Shown one piece after another: positions 26,998-37,025 of a DNA stretch of 64,000 nt (the stretch's first letter is position 1; every line of letters starts with the position of its first letter). Both the position numbers and the translations under genes were made by a program. Below the pieces are notes generated by a model that saw nothing but the letters and a program-made list of their open reading frames with translations, did no database searches and was not told the DNA's origin. The DNA is taken from the NCBI RefSeq assembly GCF_013177455.1, contig NZ_CP053660.1:3348001-3412000 (forward strand). Reading direction: 5' to 3'. This stretch comes from Nocardioides marmotae. Its GTDB lineage: Bacteria; Actinomycetota; Actinomycetes; Propionibacteriales; Nocardioidaceae.

Positions 26998-27732
26998 TCA
27001 CCTGTCTGGTCGGCTGTCCGGCGCGGCGGGCGGGAACCTCCGCCGGGTCGCGGCGACCGCCGCCACCGCGGCCACGTGGAGCCCCACGGCCTCCAGCGCA
27101 CGCTGCGCCTCGCGGGCCGTGGCGCCGGTGGTGAGCACGTCGTCGCACACCACGACCGACGCGTGCGTACGGCGCCGGTGCAGGCGGCGCAGGGCGGCGT
27201 CGGAGCAGGCCATCGACCCCGCGAGGTTGGTCGCGCGGGCGGCCGCGTCGAGGCCGGCCTGGTCGACCACCCCGGGGCGGGTGCGCAGCAGCCGGGCCGC
27301 CACCGCGTCGGTCCCCGCCGCCCGCAGCCGGGCCGCGGCGCCGACCGTGACGGCGTACGTCGGGTCGTGGCCGCGCCCGCGGACGGTCGTGGGCCGCGAG
27401 GGCACCGGCACGAGCACCACCGGCCCCGCCGGCACCCGCGCCGCGGCGGCCGCGCCCGCGGCCCCGGCGAGCAGGTCGGCGAGCGGGTGCCGCAACCCCA
27501 GCAGGCGGCGCTCCTTGAGACCGAGCACCAGGCTCCGCACCACCCCGTCGTACGACGCCGCCGCCCACGGCTCGACGAGGCCGGCCGGCGGCGGGGTCGG
27601 CCACGCGGGCCGCGGGTCGGTGGGCAGGCCGGCCCGGCACTCGGCGCAGAGCACCCGGCCGGGGCGGTCGCAGCCCGCGCACCGTCCCCCGAGCAGCAGG
27701 TCGGCGGTCGCGTCGAGCAGCCCCGTCCCCAC
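26998..27732 (-). CDS. ComF family phosphoribosyltransferase-like protein
   Basis: 244 residues. A four-Cys zinc finger opens the protein (CAGCDRPGRVLCAEC, about 18-32), followed by YDGVVRSLVLGLKERRLLGL and the PRTase fold with the PRPP-binding loop VVVCDDVLTTGATAREA (about 190-206). ComF proteins are linked to DNA uptake in naturally competent bacteria but are widespread in others, with unknown biochemical role. The gene is in its usual actinobacterial place between lpqB and hpf. No other competence gene is present. Confidence 0.9.
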   Translation of the reverse strand: MGTGLLDATADLLLGGRCAGCDRPGRVLCAECRAGLPTDPRPAWPTPPPAGLVEPWAAASYDGVVRSLVLGLKERRLLGLRHPLADLLAGAAGAAAAARVPAGPVVLVPVPSRPTTVRGRGHDPTYAVTVGAAARLRAAGTDAVAARLLRTRPGVVDQAGLDAAARATNLAGSMACSDAALRRLHRRRTHASVVVCDDVLTTGATAREAQRALEAVGLHVAAVAAVAATRRRFPPAAPDSRPDR

Positions 27733-27795
27733 CCGCCGAGCCTGGCGCCCGCACCGGCCCGGGGCAACCGGCCCGGGCCGCCCTGTGGAGGAGCC

Positions 27796-29547
27796 TCAGC
27801 CGACGTACCGCACGGACCCGACACCGGCGGGCAGGCCGACGACGTCGCGGGTCTGGGAGGAGGCGTCGACCAGCCCGGTGCGGGTGACCGCCCAGACGGT
27901 GCCGGAGGCGACGGGGGTGCCGGCGAGGCCGACGAACCGGCCGCGCAGCGTGGTCGCGGCCGCCTCCGCGCCTGCCGGGGCGCCGTCGACGGAGAGGGCG
28001 CGGACCTCGAAGAGCTCATCGGCGAGCCGGTGCAGCACCGCGACCGAGGTCGGCGTGCGCCAGCCGAGGGCGCGGATGCGCACGTCCTCGCCGCCGTCCC
28101 ACCGCAGGCGCTGGGAGGCGGAGGCGGAGACCAGGCGGTTCTGGTCGTAGCGCACCCGGCTCACCCGCACCTGGTCACCGGAGGAGGTCCGCACGACCGC
28201 GACGACGCGGGAGCCGTCGCGGGAGACGAGGAAGGAGCGGACGTCGGAGCCGCTGACGCCGGGGATCCGCAGCGGGATCGGACGCCCCTCGCCGGTGACG
28301 GTCGAGAACCGCGCGCCGGCGGCGGTGCGGTCCACCAGCCACAGCCGGCCGCTGACGTCCCACGCCGGCGGCAGCAGGTCGGTGGCCCCGGTGACCACCG
28401 GCACGGCGGTCTCCTCGACGCCCCGCACCGGGGCGCGCAGCATCGTGGCCCCGCTGTCGGCGACCGCCGCGACGGTGGTGCCGTCGAGGTCCACGGCGAA
28501 GGAGCGGACCCCGGCATCGCGGGTGCCGAGGGGGCCGTCGGTGGGCTCGAGGGCGTCCGGCGAGCCGCCCGAGACGAGCAGGCCGTCGCGCAGGCCGAAG
28601 AGCCGGGCGGTGGCCTGGTAGCCGGCCGGGTCGTACTCCGGGCCGGCCTCGACGTCGAACTCCGTCAGCCCGCCGGGCAGCTGCATCGGGCGGCCGTCGA
28701 TGGAGACCCGGAACCGTTGGATGGTCGGCACCTGCCGCAAGGTCCAGGCGAGCTGGGCGACGATCAGCCGGACCGCCTCGTCGGTCGGCGCGGGCGCGGA
28801 GCCGGAGGCGTCGATGGCGATGTCGACGACGTCGCCGACGGGCACCGAGAGCTCCACGCTGGACCCCGCGGGCAGGAAGGTCGTGGCCACCCGCGAGAGC
28901 TCCGGGCCCGGGCCGCTGAGCAGCGCGGAGACCAGGTTGCTGACCAGCTGGTCACCGCGCGGGACGAACGCCGGCTCCGGCACGAGGACCCGCGCGTTGG
29001 GGTCGAAGAAGTAGAGCGCGACGCGCTGGTAGCGCTGCTCGAACCACGACTGCGGCACCACCAGGGCGTCCGGCGCCGAGGCGATGCGGTACTGCCCGTC
29101 GACCAGCTCGACCGGGAAGGACAGGACCTCGTCGTACGCCGGCAGCGGCCCGCGCCAGCGCCCGGCGCCGTCGAGCCGCGCGGCGCCGACCAGGGTGACC
29201 GTGACCCGCGAGCTGCCGCGCGGGGACAGGAAGTCGCTGTAGGTGATGATCCCGTCCTTGGGGCTCCACGACTCCTGGAACTCCGGGGTGAGGTACTGCC
29301 GGGCCACCGACGTGGTGACCGGGAAGGCGGTCATCGCGTCGAGGAAGCGGTCGACGATCTCGGTCGGCGACGCGCCGTCGGGCGGCGGCGGCGGGTCGAA
29401 GTAGTACTGGCCCACCTCCTCGGCGTCGCCGGACCCGGCGCCGGTCTCCACGACCGGGCCGGCCTCGGGCAGCGAGACGCAGCCGGTGGTCACCCCCAGC
29501 AGCCCCAGCAGCAGGAGCAGCGCGACGGCCCCGCGCCGGCGGCTCAC
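27796..29547 (-). CDS. lpqB: MtrAB accessory lipoprotein LpqB
   Basis: 583 residues from GTG 29547, overlapping the mtrB stop as GTGA. Signal with lipobox VTTGC (Cys about 24). An N-terminal domain (YYFDPPPPPDGASPTEIVDRFLDAMTAFP), a GerMN-type domain (about 200-310: LVSNLVSALLSGPGPELSRVATTFLPAGSSVELS), and a C-terminal beta-propeller-like region (about 330-583) are visible. LpqB sits outside the membrane and modulates the sensor kinase MtrB in mycobacteria and Streptomyces. The mtrA-mtrB-lpqB order is fully kept. Confidence 0.94.
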   Translation of the reverse strand: MSRRRGAVALLLLLGLLGVTTGCVSLPEAGPVVETGAGSGDAEEVGQYYFDPPPPPDGASPTEIVDRFLDAMTAFPVTTSVARQYLTPEFQESWSPKDGIITYSDFLSPRGSSRVTVTLVGAARLDGAGRWRGPLPAYDEVLSFPVELVDGQYRIASAPDALVVPQSWFEQRYQRVALYFFDPNARVLVPEPAFVPRGDQLVSNLVSALLSGPGPELSRVATTFLPAGSSVELSVPVGDVVDIAIDASGSAPAPTDEAVRLIVAQLAWTLRQVPTIQRFRVSIDGRPMQLPGGLTEFDVEAGPEYDPAGYQATARLFGLRDGLLVSGGSPDALEPTDGPLGTRDAGVRSFAVDLDGTTVAAVADSGATMLRAPVRGVEETAVPVVTGATDLLPPAWDVSGRLWLVDRTAAGARFSTVTGEGRPIPLRIPGVSGSDVRSFLVSRDGSRVVAVVRTSSGDQVRVSRVRYDQNRLVSASASQRLRWDGGEDVRIRALGWRTPTSVAVLHRLADELFEVRALSVDGAPAGAEAAATTLRGRFVGLAGTPVASGTVWAVTRTGLVDASSQTRDVVGLPAGVGSVRYVG

Positions 29548-31214
29548 GACGTCGCTCCCGCGAGCCGCTCGCGCGCGTCGGCGGGCACCAGGGGCAGCGG
29601 GCTCTGCCGCAGCGGGGTCCCCGCCCGCCGCGGGAGGGTGAGCCGGAACTGCGCGCCCTCGTCGGGGCGGCCCCAGGCCTGGAGCCAGCCGCCGTGCAGG
29701 TGGGTGTCCTCGAGCGAGATCGACAGGCCCAGGCCGGTGCCGCCGCTGGTGCGGGCGCGGGCCGGGTCGGCGCGCCAGAACCGGTTGAAGACCAGCGCGG
29801 ACTCCCCCGGCGCCAGCCCGACGCCGTAGTCGCGCACGGCGATCGCCGCGGCGTGGTCGTCGCCCGCGACGTGGACCACGACGCGGGACCGGCCGCGCTC
29901 GGGGGGACCGGCGTGGTCGATGGCGTTGGTGACCAGGTTGCGCACGATGCGCTCCACGCGGCGTACGTCGGCCTCGGCCAGGCACGGCCGGGCCGGGGCG
30001 CGGACGACGAGGGTCACGCCGCGCTGCTCGGCCAGCGGCCGGGTGCCCTCGACGACGCGGTGGGCGACGTCGACGAGGTTGACGTCCTCGAGCTCGAGGA
30101 CCGCGGCGCCGGCGTCGAAGCGACTGATCTCCAGCAGGTCGACCAGCAGCCGCTCGAAGCGGTCCAGCTCGGTCTGCAGCAGCTCCGCGGCCCGGGCGGT
30201 GGCGGGGTCGAAGTCGTCGCGGGCGTCGTAGAGCACGTCGCCGGCCATCCGCACGGTCGTCAGCGGCGTGCGCAGCTCGTGGGAGACGTCGGCGACGAAG
30301 CGGCGCTGCACCCGGCTGAGCTCCTCGAGCTGGCGGATCTGGCGCTGGAGGTTGCTGGCCATCTGGTTGAACGACAGCGCCAGCCGGGCCAGGTCGTCCT
30401 CGCCGGAGACCTTCACCCGCTCCTGCAGCCGGCCGGCCGCGAGCCGCTCGGCGACCCGGCGGGCGGCCCGGATGGGGGTGACCACCTGGCGGGTGACCAG
30501 CCAGGTCATCCCCGCGACGAGCACGAGCAGCAGGCCGCCGGCGGTCAGCAGGGCCCGGGTGACCAGCGCGAGGGTCTCGCGCTCCTCCTCGAGGCTGAAG
30601 AGGAAGTAGAGCGTCCGGGCCTGGCCGTCGGAGGGCAGCCGCACCTGCGCGCCGACCACGATCCCCGGCTCGGTGGAGACGCTGCCGTCCTCCGCGACGG
30701 TCCGGATCGGGGCGTAGGTCCACGCCGTCTCGCTGCTCTGCGCGAAGTGGTCGAGCAGCGAGCGCGGCACGCTGGCGGTGTCGAGGCCCGGGGTGTAGAC
30801 GCTGCCGGCGGACTCCAGCCCGCCCCCGCCGCTCTCGGCCCCGCCGAGCACGACGTCGAAGCCGCGGGTCTGGCCGCGGGCGATGATCGGGATCGCGAGC
30901 TCGGAGGCCTGGGTGCTGGCGTCGGTCTCCGTGCCCGGCACCGCGACCAGCCGCTCGACCGCCTCGGCGGCCTCGTTGTCGGCCTCGGCCACGACGGCGT
31001 CGACCCGGTTCTCCAGCAGCCCCTCGCGGGTCTGCTGCAGCAGGAACCAGCCCACCACGCTGACCACGACCGCGGAGAGCACCAGCGTGGAGGCGACGAC
31101 GCGCGCCTGGATGGACCGGCGCCAGAACGTCAGGCCGCGTCGGACGGTGCTCCCCAGGCTGCGCCGGACCGACGGGCCGCGCTCAGACCGAGCCGGCCTT
31201 GTAGCCGACGCCAC
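29544..31214 (-). CDS. mtrB: Sensor histidine kinase MtrB
   Basis: 556 residues. Two membrane helices (about 38-58 and 205-225) enclose an extracytoplasmic sensor domain of about 145 residues; then HAMP (VTPIRAARRVAERLAAG), dimerisation/phospho-acceptor DVSHELRTPLTTVRMAGD and the ATPase domain with RNLVTNAIDHAG, RDYGVGLAPGE and GGTGLGLSIS. MtrB phosphorylates MtrA and controls cell division and envelope homeostasis. GTG 31214 overlaps the end of mtrA by 32 nt; the next in-frame Val codons are GTC, so this is the only nearby start. Translation is probably coupled to both neighbours. Confidence 0.94.
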   Translation of the reverse strand: MASATRPARSERGPSVRRSLGSTVRRGLTFWRRSIQARVVASTLVLSAVVVSVVGWFLLQQTREGLLENRVDAVVAEADNEAAEAVERLVAVPGTETDASTQASELAIPIIARGQTRGFDVVLGGAESGGGGLESAGSVYTPGLDTASVPRSLLDHFAQSSETAWTYAPIRTVAEDGSVSTEPGIVVGAQVRLPSDGQARTLYFLFSLEEERETLALVTRALLTAGGLLLVLVAGMTWLVTRQVVTPIRAARRVAERLAAGRLQERVKVSGEDDLARLALSFNQMASNLQRQIRQLEELSRVQRRFVADVSHELRTPLTTVRMAGDVLYDARDDFDPATARAAELLQTELDRFERLLVDLLEISRFDAGAAVLELEDVNLVDVAHRVVEGTRPLAEQRGVTLVVRAPARPCLAEADVRRVERIVRNLVTNAIDHAGPPERGRSRVVVHVAGDDHAAAIAVRDYGVGLAPGESALVFNRFWRADPARARTSGGTGLGLSISLEDTHLHGGWLQAWGRPDEGAQFRLTLPRRAGTPLRQSPLPLVPADARERLAGATS

Positions 31215-31905
31215 GGACCGTCACCACGATCTCGGGGTTCTCGGGGTCGTGCTCGACCTTGGAGCGCAGCCGCTGGACGTGGACGTTGACCAGCCGCGTG
31301 TCGGCGGCGTGGCGGTAGCCCCACACCTGCTCGAGCAGCACCTCGCGGCTGAAGACCTGGCGCGGCTTGCGGGCCAGCGCGACGAGCAGGTCGAACTCCA
31401 GCGGGGTCAGGTTGATCTGCTGACCGTCGCGGGTCACCGTGTGGCCGGCCACGTCGATCACCAGGTCGCCGATGGTGAGCGTCTCGGCCTGGGAGGTCGC
31501 GTCGAAGCGGCGCACCCGGGCGCGGATGCGAGCGATGAGCTCCTTGGGCTTGAACGGCTTGACGACGTAGTCGTCGGCGCCGGACTCCAGGCCGACGACC
31601 ACGTCGACGGTGTCGCCCTTGGCGGTGAGCATGACGATCGGTACGCCGGACTCCGCGCGGATCTCCTTGCACACGTCGATCCCGTCGCGGCCCGGCAGCA
31701 TCAGGTCCAGCAGCACCAGGTCGGGCCGGTACTCACGGAAGGCCGCCAGCGCCTGGTCGCCACGGTTGACCATCCGGCTGTCGAAGCCCTCCTGGCGCAG
31801 CACGATGGTGAGCATCTCGGCCAGGGCGGCGTCGTCGTCGACGACGAGGACGCGTCCCTTGGTGACGAAGTCGGTCGCGCCGCCGGACTGGCTCATGCTG
31901 CCCAT
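31183..31905 (-). CDS. mtrA: Response regulator MtrA
   Basis: 240 residues from ATG 31905; an in-frame ATG at 31896 is also possible. OmpR family: receiver GRVLVVDDDAALAEML, PDLVLLDLMLPGRDG (phospho-acceptor Asp), VMLTAKGD, DYVVKPFKPKEL; C-terminal winged helix INLTPLEFDLLVALARKPRQVFSREVLLEQVWGYRHAADTRLVNVHVQRLRSKVE...VRGVGYKAG. MtrA is essential in mycobacteria and governs septation and wall genes; in Streptomyces it also affects development. In Mycobacterium tmk lies between sahH and mtrA; here ahcY follows directly upstream with a terminator hairpin between. Confidence 0.96.
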   Translation of the reverse strand: MGSMSQSGGATDFVTKGRVLVVDDDAALAEMLTIVLRQEGFDSRMVNRGDQALAAFREYRPDLVLLDLMLPGRDGIDVCKEIRAESGVPIVMLTAKGDTVDVVVGLESGADDYVVKPFKPKELIARIRARVRRFDATSQAETLTIGDLVIDVAGHTVTRDGQQINLTPLEFDLLVALARKPRQVFSREVLLEQVWGYRHAADTRLVNVHVQRLRSKVEHDPENPEIVVTVRGVGYKAGSV

Positions 31906-31922
31906 CCTGCCAGCCGCGCACG

Positions 31923-31954
31923 GCAGCCCCCGACTCCTCGGAGCCGGGGGCTGC
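31923..31954 (-). terminator. Terminator of ahcY
   Basis: Arms GCAGCCCCCGACTCC (31923-31937) and GGAGCCGGGGGCTGC (31940-31954) with one mismatch and a 2-nt loop, 37 bp beyond the ahcY stop and just before the mtrA start. It separates the two transcripts. Confidence 0.75.
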
Positions 31955-31990
31955 TGTGGTGCGGCACGGTGGTGATGGTGCGACCAGGGG

Positions 31991-33442
<1,452 letters not shown>

Positions 33443-33566
33443 GGGTGCTCCTGGGAGTGCGACGGACATCGCATCGAGGGTAGGACGCCGGTACGCCGAC
33501 CGGGCAATCCTCGCGAGACACCCCCCATATCAGGTAGGCGCCCCGGCCGGCCCGCGGGGACCGGCC

Positions 33567-33617
33567 GGTGGTCACCCGGTGCTCACCCGGTGCTCACCCG
33601 GTGCTCACCCGGTGCTC
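33567..33617. repeat. Tandem 12-bp repeat GGTGCTCACCCG (about 4 copies)
   Basis: The array runs into the stop codon of the DUF808 gene on the minus strand. It is the third case in this window of a short tandem repeat abutting the stop codon of a minus-strand gene. Confidence 0.8.
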
Positions 33618-34566
33618 AGTGGGCGGCGGCCGGGTCGTCCTTCTTGCCGAACGGCAGGACGTGGACGACGGCGACGATGATCGCGCCGAGCACGAGGCCG
33701 AAGACGGCCGAGCAGGCGGTGTTGACGATCCACCCGAGCACGCCGCCCAGGGCGCCGGTCGCGTCGTGGACGCCCACCTCGAGGTGGTGCACCAGCTCGT
33801 ACGGCGCGTGCCAGCCGAGCTCGTCGAGGCCGACCAGCTCGATGTGGCCGCCGACCCACAGCATGGCGACCGTGCCGACCACGGAGATGACCGTGAGCAG
33901 CTTGGGCATGCCGGCGACCAGCCCGCGGCCGACCTTCTGCGCCAGCGCCGAGGAGCGCTGGGCCAGGCTCAGGCCGATGTCGTCCATCTTCACGATCACC
34001 GCGACGACGCCGTAGACCACCAGGGTGATGGCGATCGCGACGACGACCAGGATGACCGCGCGGGTCCAGAAGCCCTCGTCGGCGACCTCGTTGAGGGAGA
34101 TGACCATGATCTCGGCCGAGAGGATCAGGTCGGTGCGGATCGCCCCGCCGACCATGGTCTTCTCCGCCTCGGCACCGGTCCCCGCGACCGGGGCGGCGTG
34201 GCCGTCGTGCCCCCGGATCTTGCCCCAGATCTTCTCCGCGCCCTCGAAGCACAGGTAGGCGCCGCCGAGCATCAGGATCGGGGTCAGCAGGAACTCGGCG
34301 AACTGGCTGAGGAGCAGCGCCACCGGCAGGATGATGAGCAGCTTGTTGCGGATCGAGCCGATCGCGATCTTCTTGATCATCGGCAGCTCGCGGTCCGCGG
34401 TGACGCCGTGGACGTACTGCGGGGTCACCGCGGTGTCGTCGATGACGACGCCCGCCGCCTTGGTCGTCGCCCGGCCGGCGGCCGCGCCGACGTCGTCGAT
34501 CGAGGCCGCGGCGAGGCGGGCCAGCGCGGCCACGTCGTCGAGCAGCCCGAAGAGTCCTGCGCTCAC
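33616..34566 (-). CDS. DUF808 family membrane protein
   Basis: 316 residues from GTG 34566 with AGGAG upstream; a TAGGGT -10 box lies at 34612-34617. MSAGLFGLLDDVAALARLAAASIDDVGAAAGRAT...GVVIDDTAVTPQYVHGV is the DUF808 (YedI-like) signature, followed by five to six membrane helices (about 75-105, 155-215, 230-252, 285-305) and an intracellular segment (EGAEKIWGKIRGHDGH). The biochemical function is unknown. The gene stands alone between ahcY and the acyltransferase. Confidence 0.88.
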   Translation of the reverse strand: MSAGLFGLLDDVAALARLAAASIDDVGAAAGRATTKAAGVVIDDTAVTPQYVHGVTADRELPMIKKIAIGSIRNKLLIILPVALLLSQFAEFLLTPILMLGGAYLCFEGAEKIWGKIRGHDGHAAPVAGTGAEAEKTMVGGAIRTDLILSAEIMVISLNEVADEGFWTRAVILVVVAIAITLVVYGVVAVIVKMDDIGLSLAQRSSALAQKVGRGLVAGMPKLLTVISVVGTVAMLWVGGHIELVGLDELGWHAPYELVHHLEVGVHDATGALGGVLGWIVNTACSAVFGLVLGAIIVAVVHVLPFGKKDDPAAAH

Positions 34567-34614
34567 GGGGTGGGTTCTCCTGAGGTGATGGCGGCGTCCG
34601 GCATGGCGAGCACC

Positions 34615-35778
34615 CTAGCCGCGGGAGGCCGGGGCCGCGGTGCTGCCCGCCGTGCTGACTGCGGCCGCCTCGGCGGCGTCCTGGACGGCCTCGGCGAGCA
34701 CGTCGGTCTCCAGGGCCGCGTCGCGCAGCTCGTGGGCGTGGTCGACCCGCCGCTCGGCGTACCCGACGGGGTCGACGAGGTGCTGGAGCCGCGAGGCGAC
34801 CGGCTGCCAGGCGAGCAGCAGGCTGAGCCCGAGGGCGGCGACCGTGGTCAGCAGGATGGACAGGCCGTAGTGGCCCTCGGCCCAGTCGGGGAACCCGGCG
34901 TAGTCGGCGCCCTTCACGAAGAAGCCGTGGAAGAGGTAGACGACCAGCGTCGCGGCGCCCATCCGGGTGAACCAGCCGCCCACCCGCGGCACGAGCGCGA
35001 GGAAGGCCCACGCGCCGAGCGTGCCGATCACCAGCAGGCCGGCCCGGGTGAGGAACGCCTGGGTGTCGCTGACGTCGAGCTCGTCGTAGCGGGCGCGGTA
35101 GTAGAGCCACTCGGTCGCCGCCCAGTCGTCCAGGCGCGCGGTGACCAGCCAGATCGCGACGAAGACCCCCACGGCGCACACCTGCACCCACCGGGCGCGC
35201 AGCCGCTCGAGGTTCTCCGGGGTGGCCTTGAGGCCCATCACGAAGAACGGCAGCAGGCCCAGCACGCGCGCCACGTCGAGGGTGTCGCCGGCGTAGAGGC
35301 CCGCGACCAGGCTGGTGGCGACCGCCACCGCGATGGCCACGCCGCCCCACAGCGGCGTGAAGACCGGCGTCAGCAGCCGCCAGAAGAAGAGCGCGGCGAG
35401 GTACCACATCGGCCAGTGCGGGTCGCGCCACAGGTCCTCGAGCTGCTCGTTCCCCACGAGGATGCGGAACGCAGCGATGGCGGCCTCGAAGACGACGTAC
35501 GGCACCGCGACCGTGCGGACCAGCTGCCACATCCGCCGGCGCTCGTAGGTGAAGGACCGCGAGAGGTAGCCGGTGACGAAGACGAACGCCGGGACGTGCC
35601 AGGCGTAGAGGAAGTCGTAGCCGTGCCCCACGAACGTGGTGCTCGGCAGCAGCACCCAGGCGTGGCCGAGCACGACGAGCGTGACCAGCCCCATCTTGGC
35701 GTTGTCGAACCACGGATCCCTGCGCACCCGTCCACGGTGCCCGGCGTTCCTGAGAGGTACACGTGACCGGCCGGTCAC
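34615..35778 (-). CDS. Membrane acyltransferase (acyltransferase 3 fold)
   Basis: 387 residues with about ten membrane helices. RDPWFDNAKMGLVTLVVLGHAW at the start is the acyltransferase 3/OafA pattern (the His of the active site within LGHAW), followed by FLYAWHVPAFVFVTGYLSRSF, WYLAALFFWRLLTP and LVVYLFHGFFVKGAD. Such enzymes O-acetylate extracytoplasmic glycans or lipids; the polysaccharide neighbours make a glycan acceptor plausible, not shown. GTG 35778 has only a weak ribosome site; GTG 35727 is an alternative. It lies 13 bp after the SIS-domain gene, so probably in one operon with it and manB. Confidence 0.82.
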   Translation of the reverse strand: MTGRSRVPLRNAGHRGRVRRDPWFDNAKMGLVTLVVLGHAWVLLPSTTFVGHGYDFLYAWHVPAFVFVTGYLSRSFTYERRRMWQLVRTVAVPYVVFEAAIAAFRILVGNEQLEDLWRDPHWPMWYLAALFFWRLLTPVFTPLWGGVAIAVAVATSLVAGLYAGDTLDVARVLGLLPFFVMGLKATPENLERLRARWVQVCAVGVFVAIWLVTARLDDWAATEWLYYRARYDELDVSDTQAFLTRAGLLVIGTLGAWAFLALVPRVGGWFTRMGAATLVVYLFHGFFVKGADYAGFPDWAEGHYGLSILLTTVAALGLSLLLAWQPVASRLQHLVDPVGYAERRVDHAHELRDAALETDVLAEAVQDAAEAAAVSTAGSTAAPASRG

Positions 35779-35791
35779 CTGCCGCCGTACG

Positions 35792-36820
35792 TCAGTCGTC
35801 GACCAGGCCGAGCCGGAGGTACTCCGCGGCCCACGTGCCCTGCAGGAGCAGGGAGGCGTAGCGCGCCACCTCGCTCTGCGCCTCGGTCGTGAGGGTCTCC
35901 ACGCGTACGCCGCGGGCGGCCGCGGTCTCCTCGAGCCGGCGCCGCTGCTGGACGAGGAGCGGGTCCTCGTTGCGGTCGTCGAGCACGAGCAGGGTCGGGC
36001 GCAGCTCGCCGCCCTCGTCGGCGAACGGGTCGTCGAAGACGTCGCGCGGCCGGGCCGCCTCGATCACGGGGAGGACCTGCTCGACGTCGCCGGCGATCGC
36101 GGTGCGGCCGCTCGCGCGGCGGATCGACTCCGCCACCCGGCGCGCGGCGCGGGCGGCCAGCACCGAGCCGCCCCACACCAGCGGGACCGCGTCGGCCAGG
36201 GCGATGGCGAGCATCTTGGCCGGGTTGATCGACAGGTCGCGGTAGGGCGAGCAGGAGATGGCGACCTCGTCCAGCGCCGCGGCGACGACCTCGGGGTCGG
36301 CGCTCGGGCCCAGCGCCACCTGGTCGAGGAAGGACAGCACGGTCACCGCGGTGGCCAGCTGGTCCTGGGTCTCGATCGGGAAGACGGTGCTGTAGCGCCC
36401 CGCGGCGTGCTCGGCGACCAGCGAGGCGGGCGGGCAGGCGACGACGACCTGGCAGCCGCGGCGGACCGCCTCGGCCACCGCGGAGGCGGTGCCGGTGTCG
36501 GCGCCGTCGGGCGCCAGCACCACGACGAGGTCCAGCGAGCCGGCCCAGCCGGGCAGCGCCGGGCCGGGCCAGGCCACGAACGGCACCGGGCACCACGGCT
36601 CGAGGACCGCGCGCAGCAGCCGGGAGTCCGGGCCGGCGGCGATGATCGCCCGGGGCCGGCCCTGGCCCTCCAGCCGGCCGACGGCCTCGCGGATCGCGTC
36701 GGCGGCGTTGCCGCACTCGCGGCGCACCCGCGAGCCGGACTCGGCCAGGGTGCGGAACCGCAGGTCCGCGGCGCCGATGGCCGTCTCGTCGTCGAGGCGG
36801 GACTCGTCGAACCAGGTCAT
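35792..36820 (-). CDS. SIS-domain protein, phosphoglucose/phosphomannose isomerase-like (Rv3256c-type)
   Basis: 342 residues. Two sugar isomerase-type halves can be seen: PRAIIAAGPDSRLLRAVLEPWCPVPFVAWPGPALPGWAGSLDLVVVLAPDGAD (about 55-110) and the C-terminal isomerase-like domain (DLSINPAKMLAIALADAVPLVWGGSVLAARAARRVAESIRRASGRTAI, about 190-245). It equals Rv3256c of mycobacteria, found next to manB. The usual isomerase active-site Glu and His cannot be placed with certainty, so isomerase activity is unproven. Seven bp before the Trm112-like gene stop; same operon as manB. Confidence 0.8.
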   Translation of the reverse strand: MTWFDESRLDDETAIGAADLRFRTLAESGSRVRRECGNAADAIREAVGRLEGQGRPRAIIAAGPDSRLLRAVLEPWCPVPFVAWPGPALPGWAGSLDLVVVLAPDGADTGTASAVAEAVRRGCQVVVACPPASLVAEHAAGRYSTVFPIETQDQLATAVTVLSFLDQVALGPSADPEVVAAALDEVAISCSPYRDLSINPAKMLAIALADAVPLVWGGSVLAARAARRVAESIRRASGRTAIAGDVEQVLPVIEAARPRDVFDDPFADEGGELRPTLLVLDDRNEDPLLVQQRRRLEETAAARGVRVETLTTEAQSEVARYASLLLQGTWAAEYLRLGLVDD

Positions 36821-36827
36821 CGCCGGG

Positions 36828-37025
36828 TCACGGCTTCCGGGCCTCGTCTACGAGCAGCACGGGGATCTCGTCGCGCACGGGGTAGGCGTAGCCGCACTCC
36901 CCCTGGCAGACCAGCTCCACCTCGCCGGCCCCGGCGCCGCCATCGCCGGCGACCGGCGTGACGGCGAGCTCGCCGTGGCAGTTGGGGCAGACGATGATGT
37001 CCAGCAGTCCCTGGTCGATGTTCAT
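36828..37025 (-). CDS. Trm112-like zinc-ribbon protein
   Basis: 65 residues. MNIDQGLLDIIVCPNCHGELAV...ELVCQGECGYAYPVRDEIPVLLVDEAR is the Trm112/YcaR pattern, with CxxC at 13-16 and a second CxxxC near 43-47 that can hold zinc. Trm112 proteins activate methyltransferases in eukaryotes and archaea; bacterial versions have no agreed role. ATG 37025 overlaps the manB stop (ATGA), so it is translated with manB. Confidence 0.88.
   Translation of the reverse strand: MNIDQGLLDIIVCPNCHGELAVTPVAGDGGAGAGEVELVCQGECGYAYPVRDEIPVLLVDEARKP

Noticed and set aside
23159..28150. Very long open frame (over 1,600 codons) on the plus strand
   Set aside because: It runs antisense to the AlkX-like, response regulator, hpf, comF and lpqB genes and through the repeats; composition is an Arg/Gly/Pro shadow of GC-rich codons.
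33443..33566. SAH riboswitch upstream of ahcY
   Set aside because: I could not find the conserved core of that riboswitch in the leader; only GC-rich arms are present.
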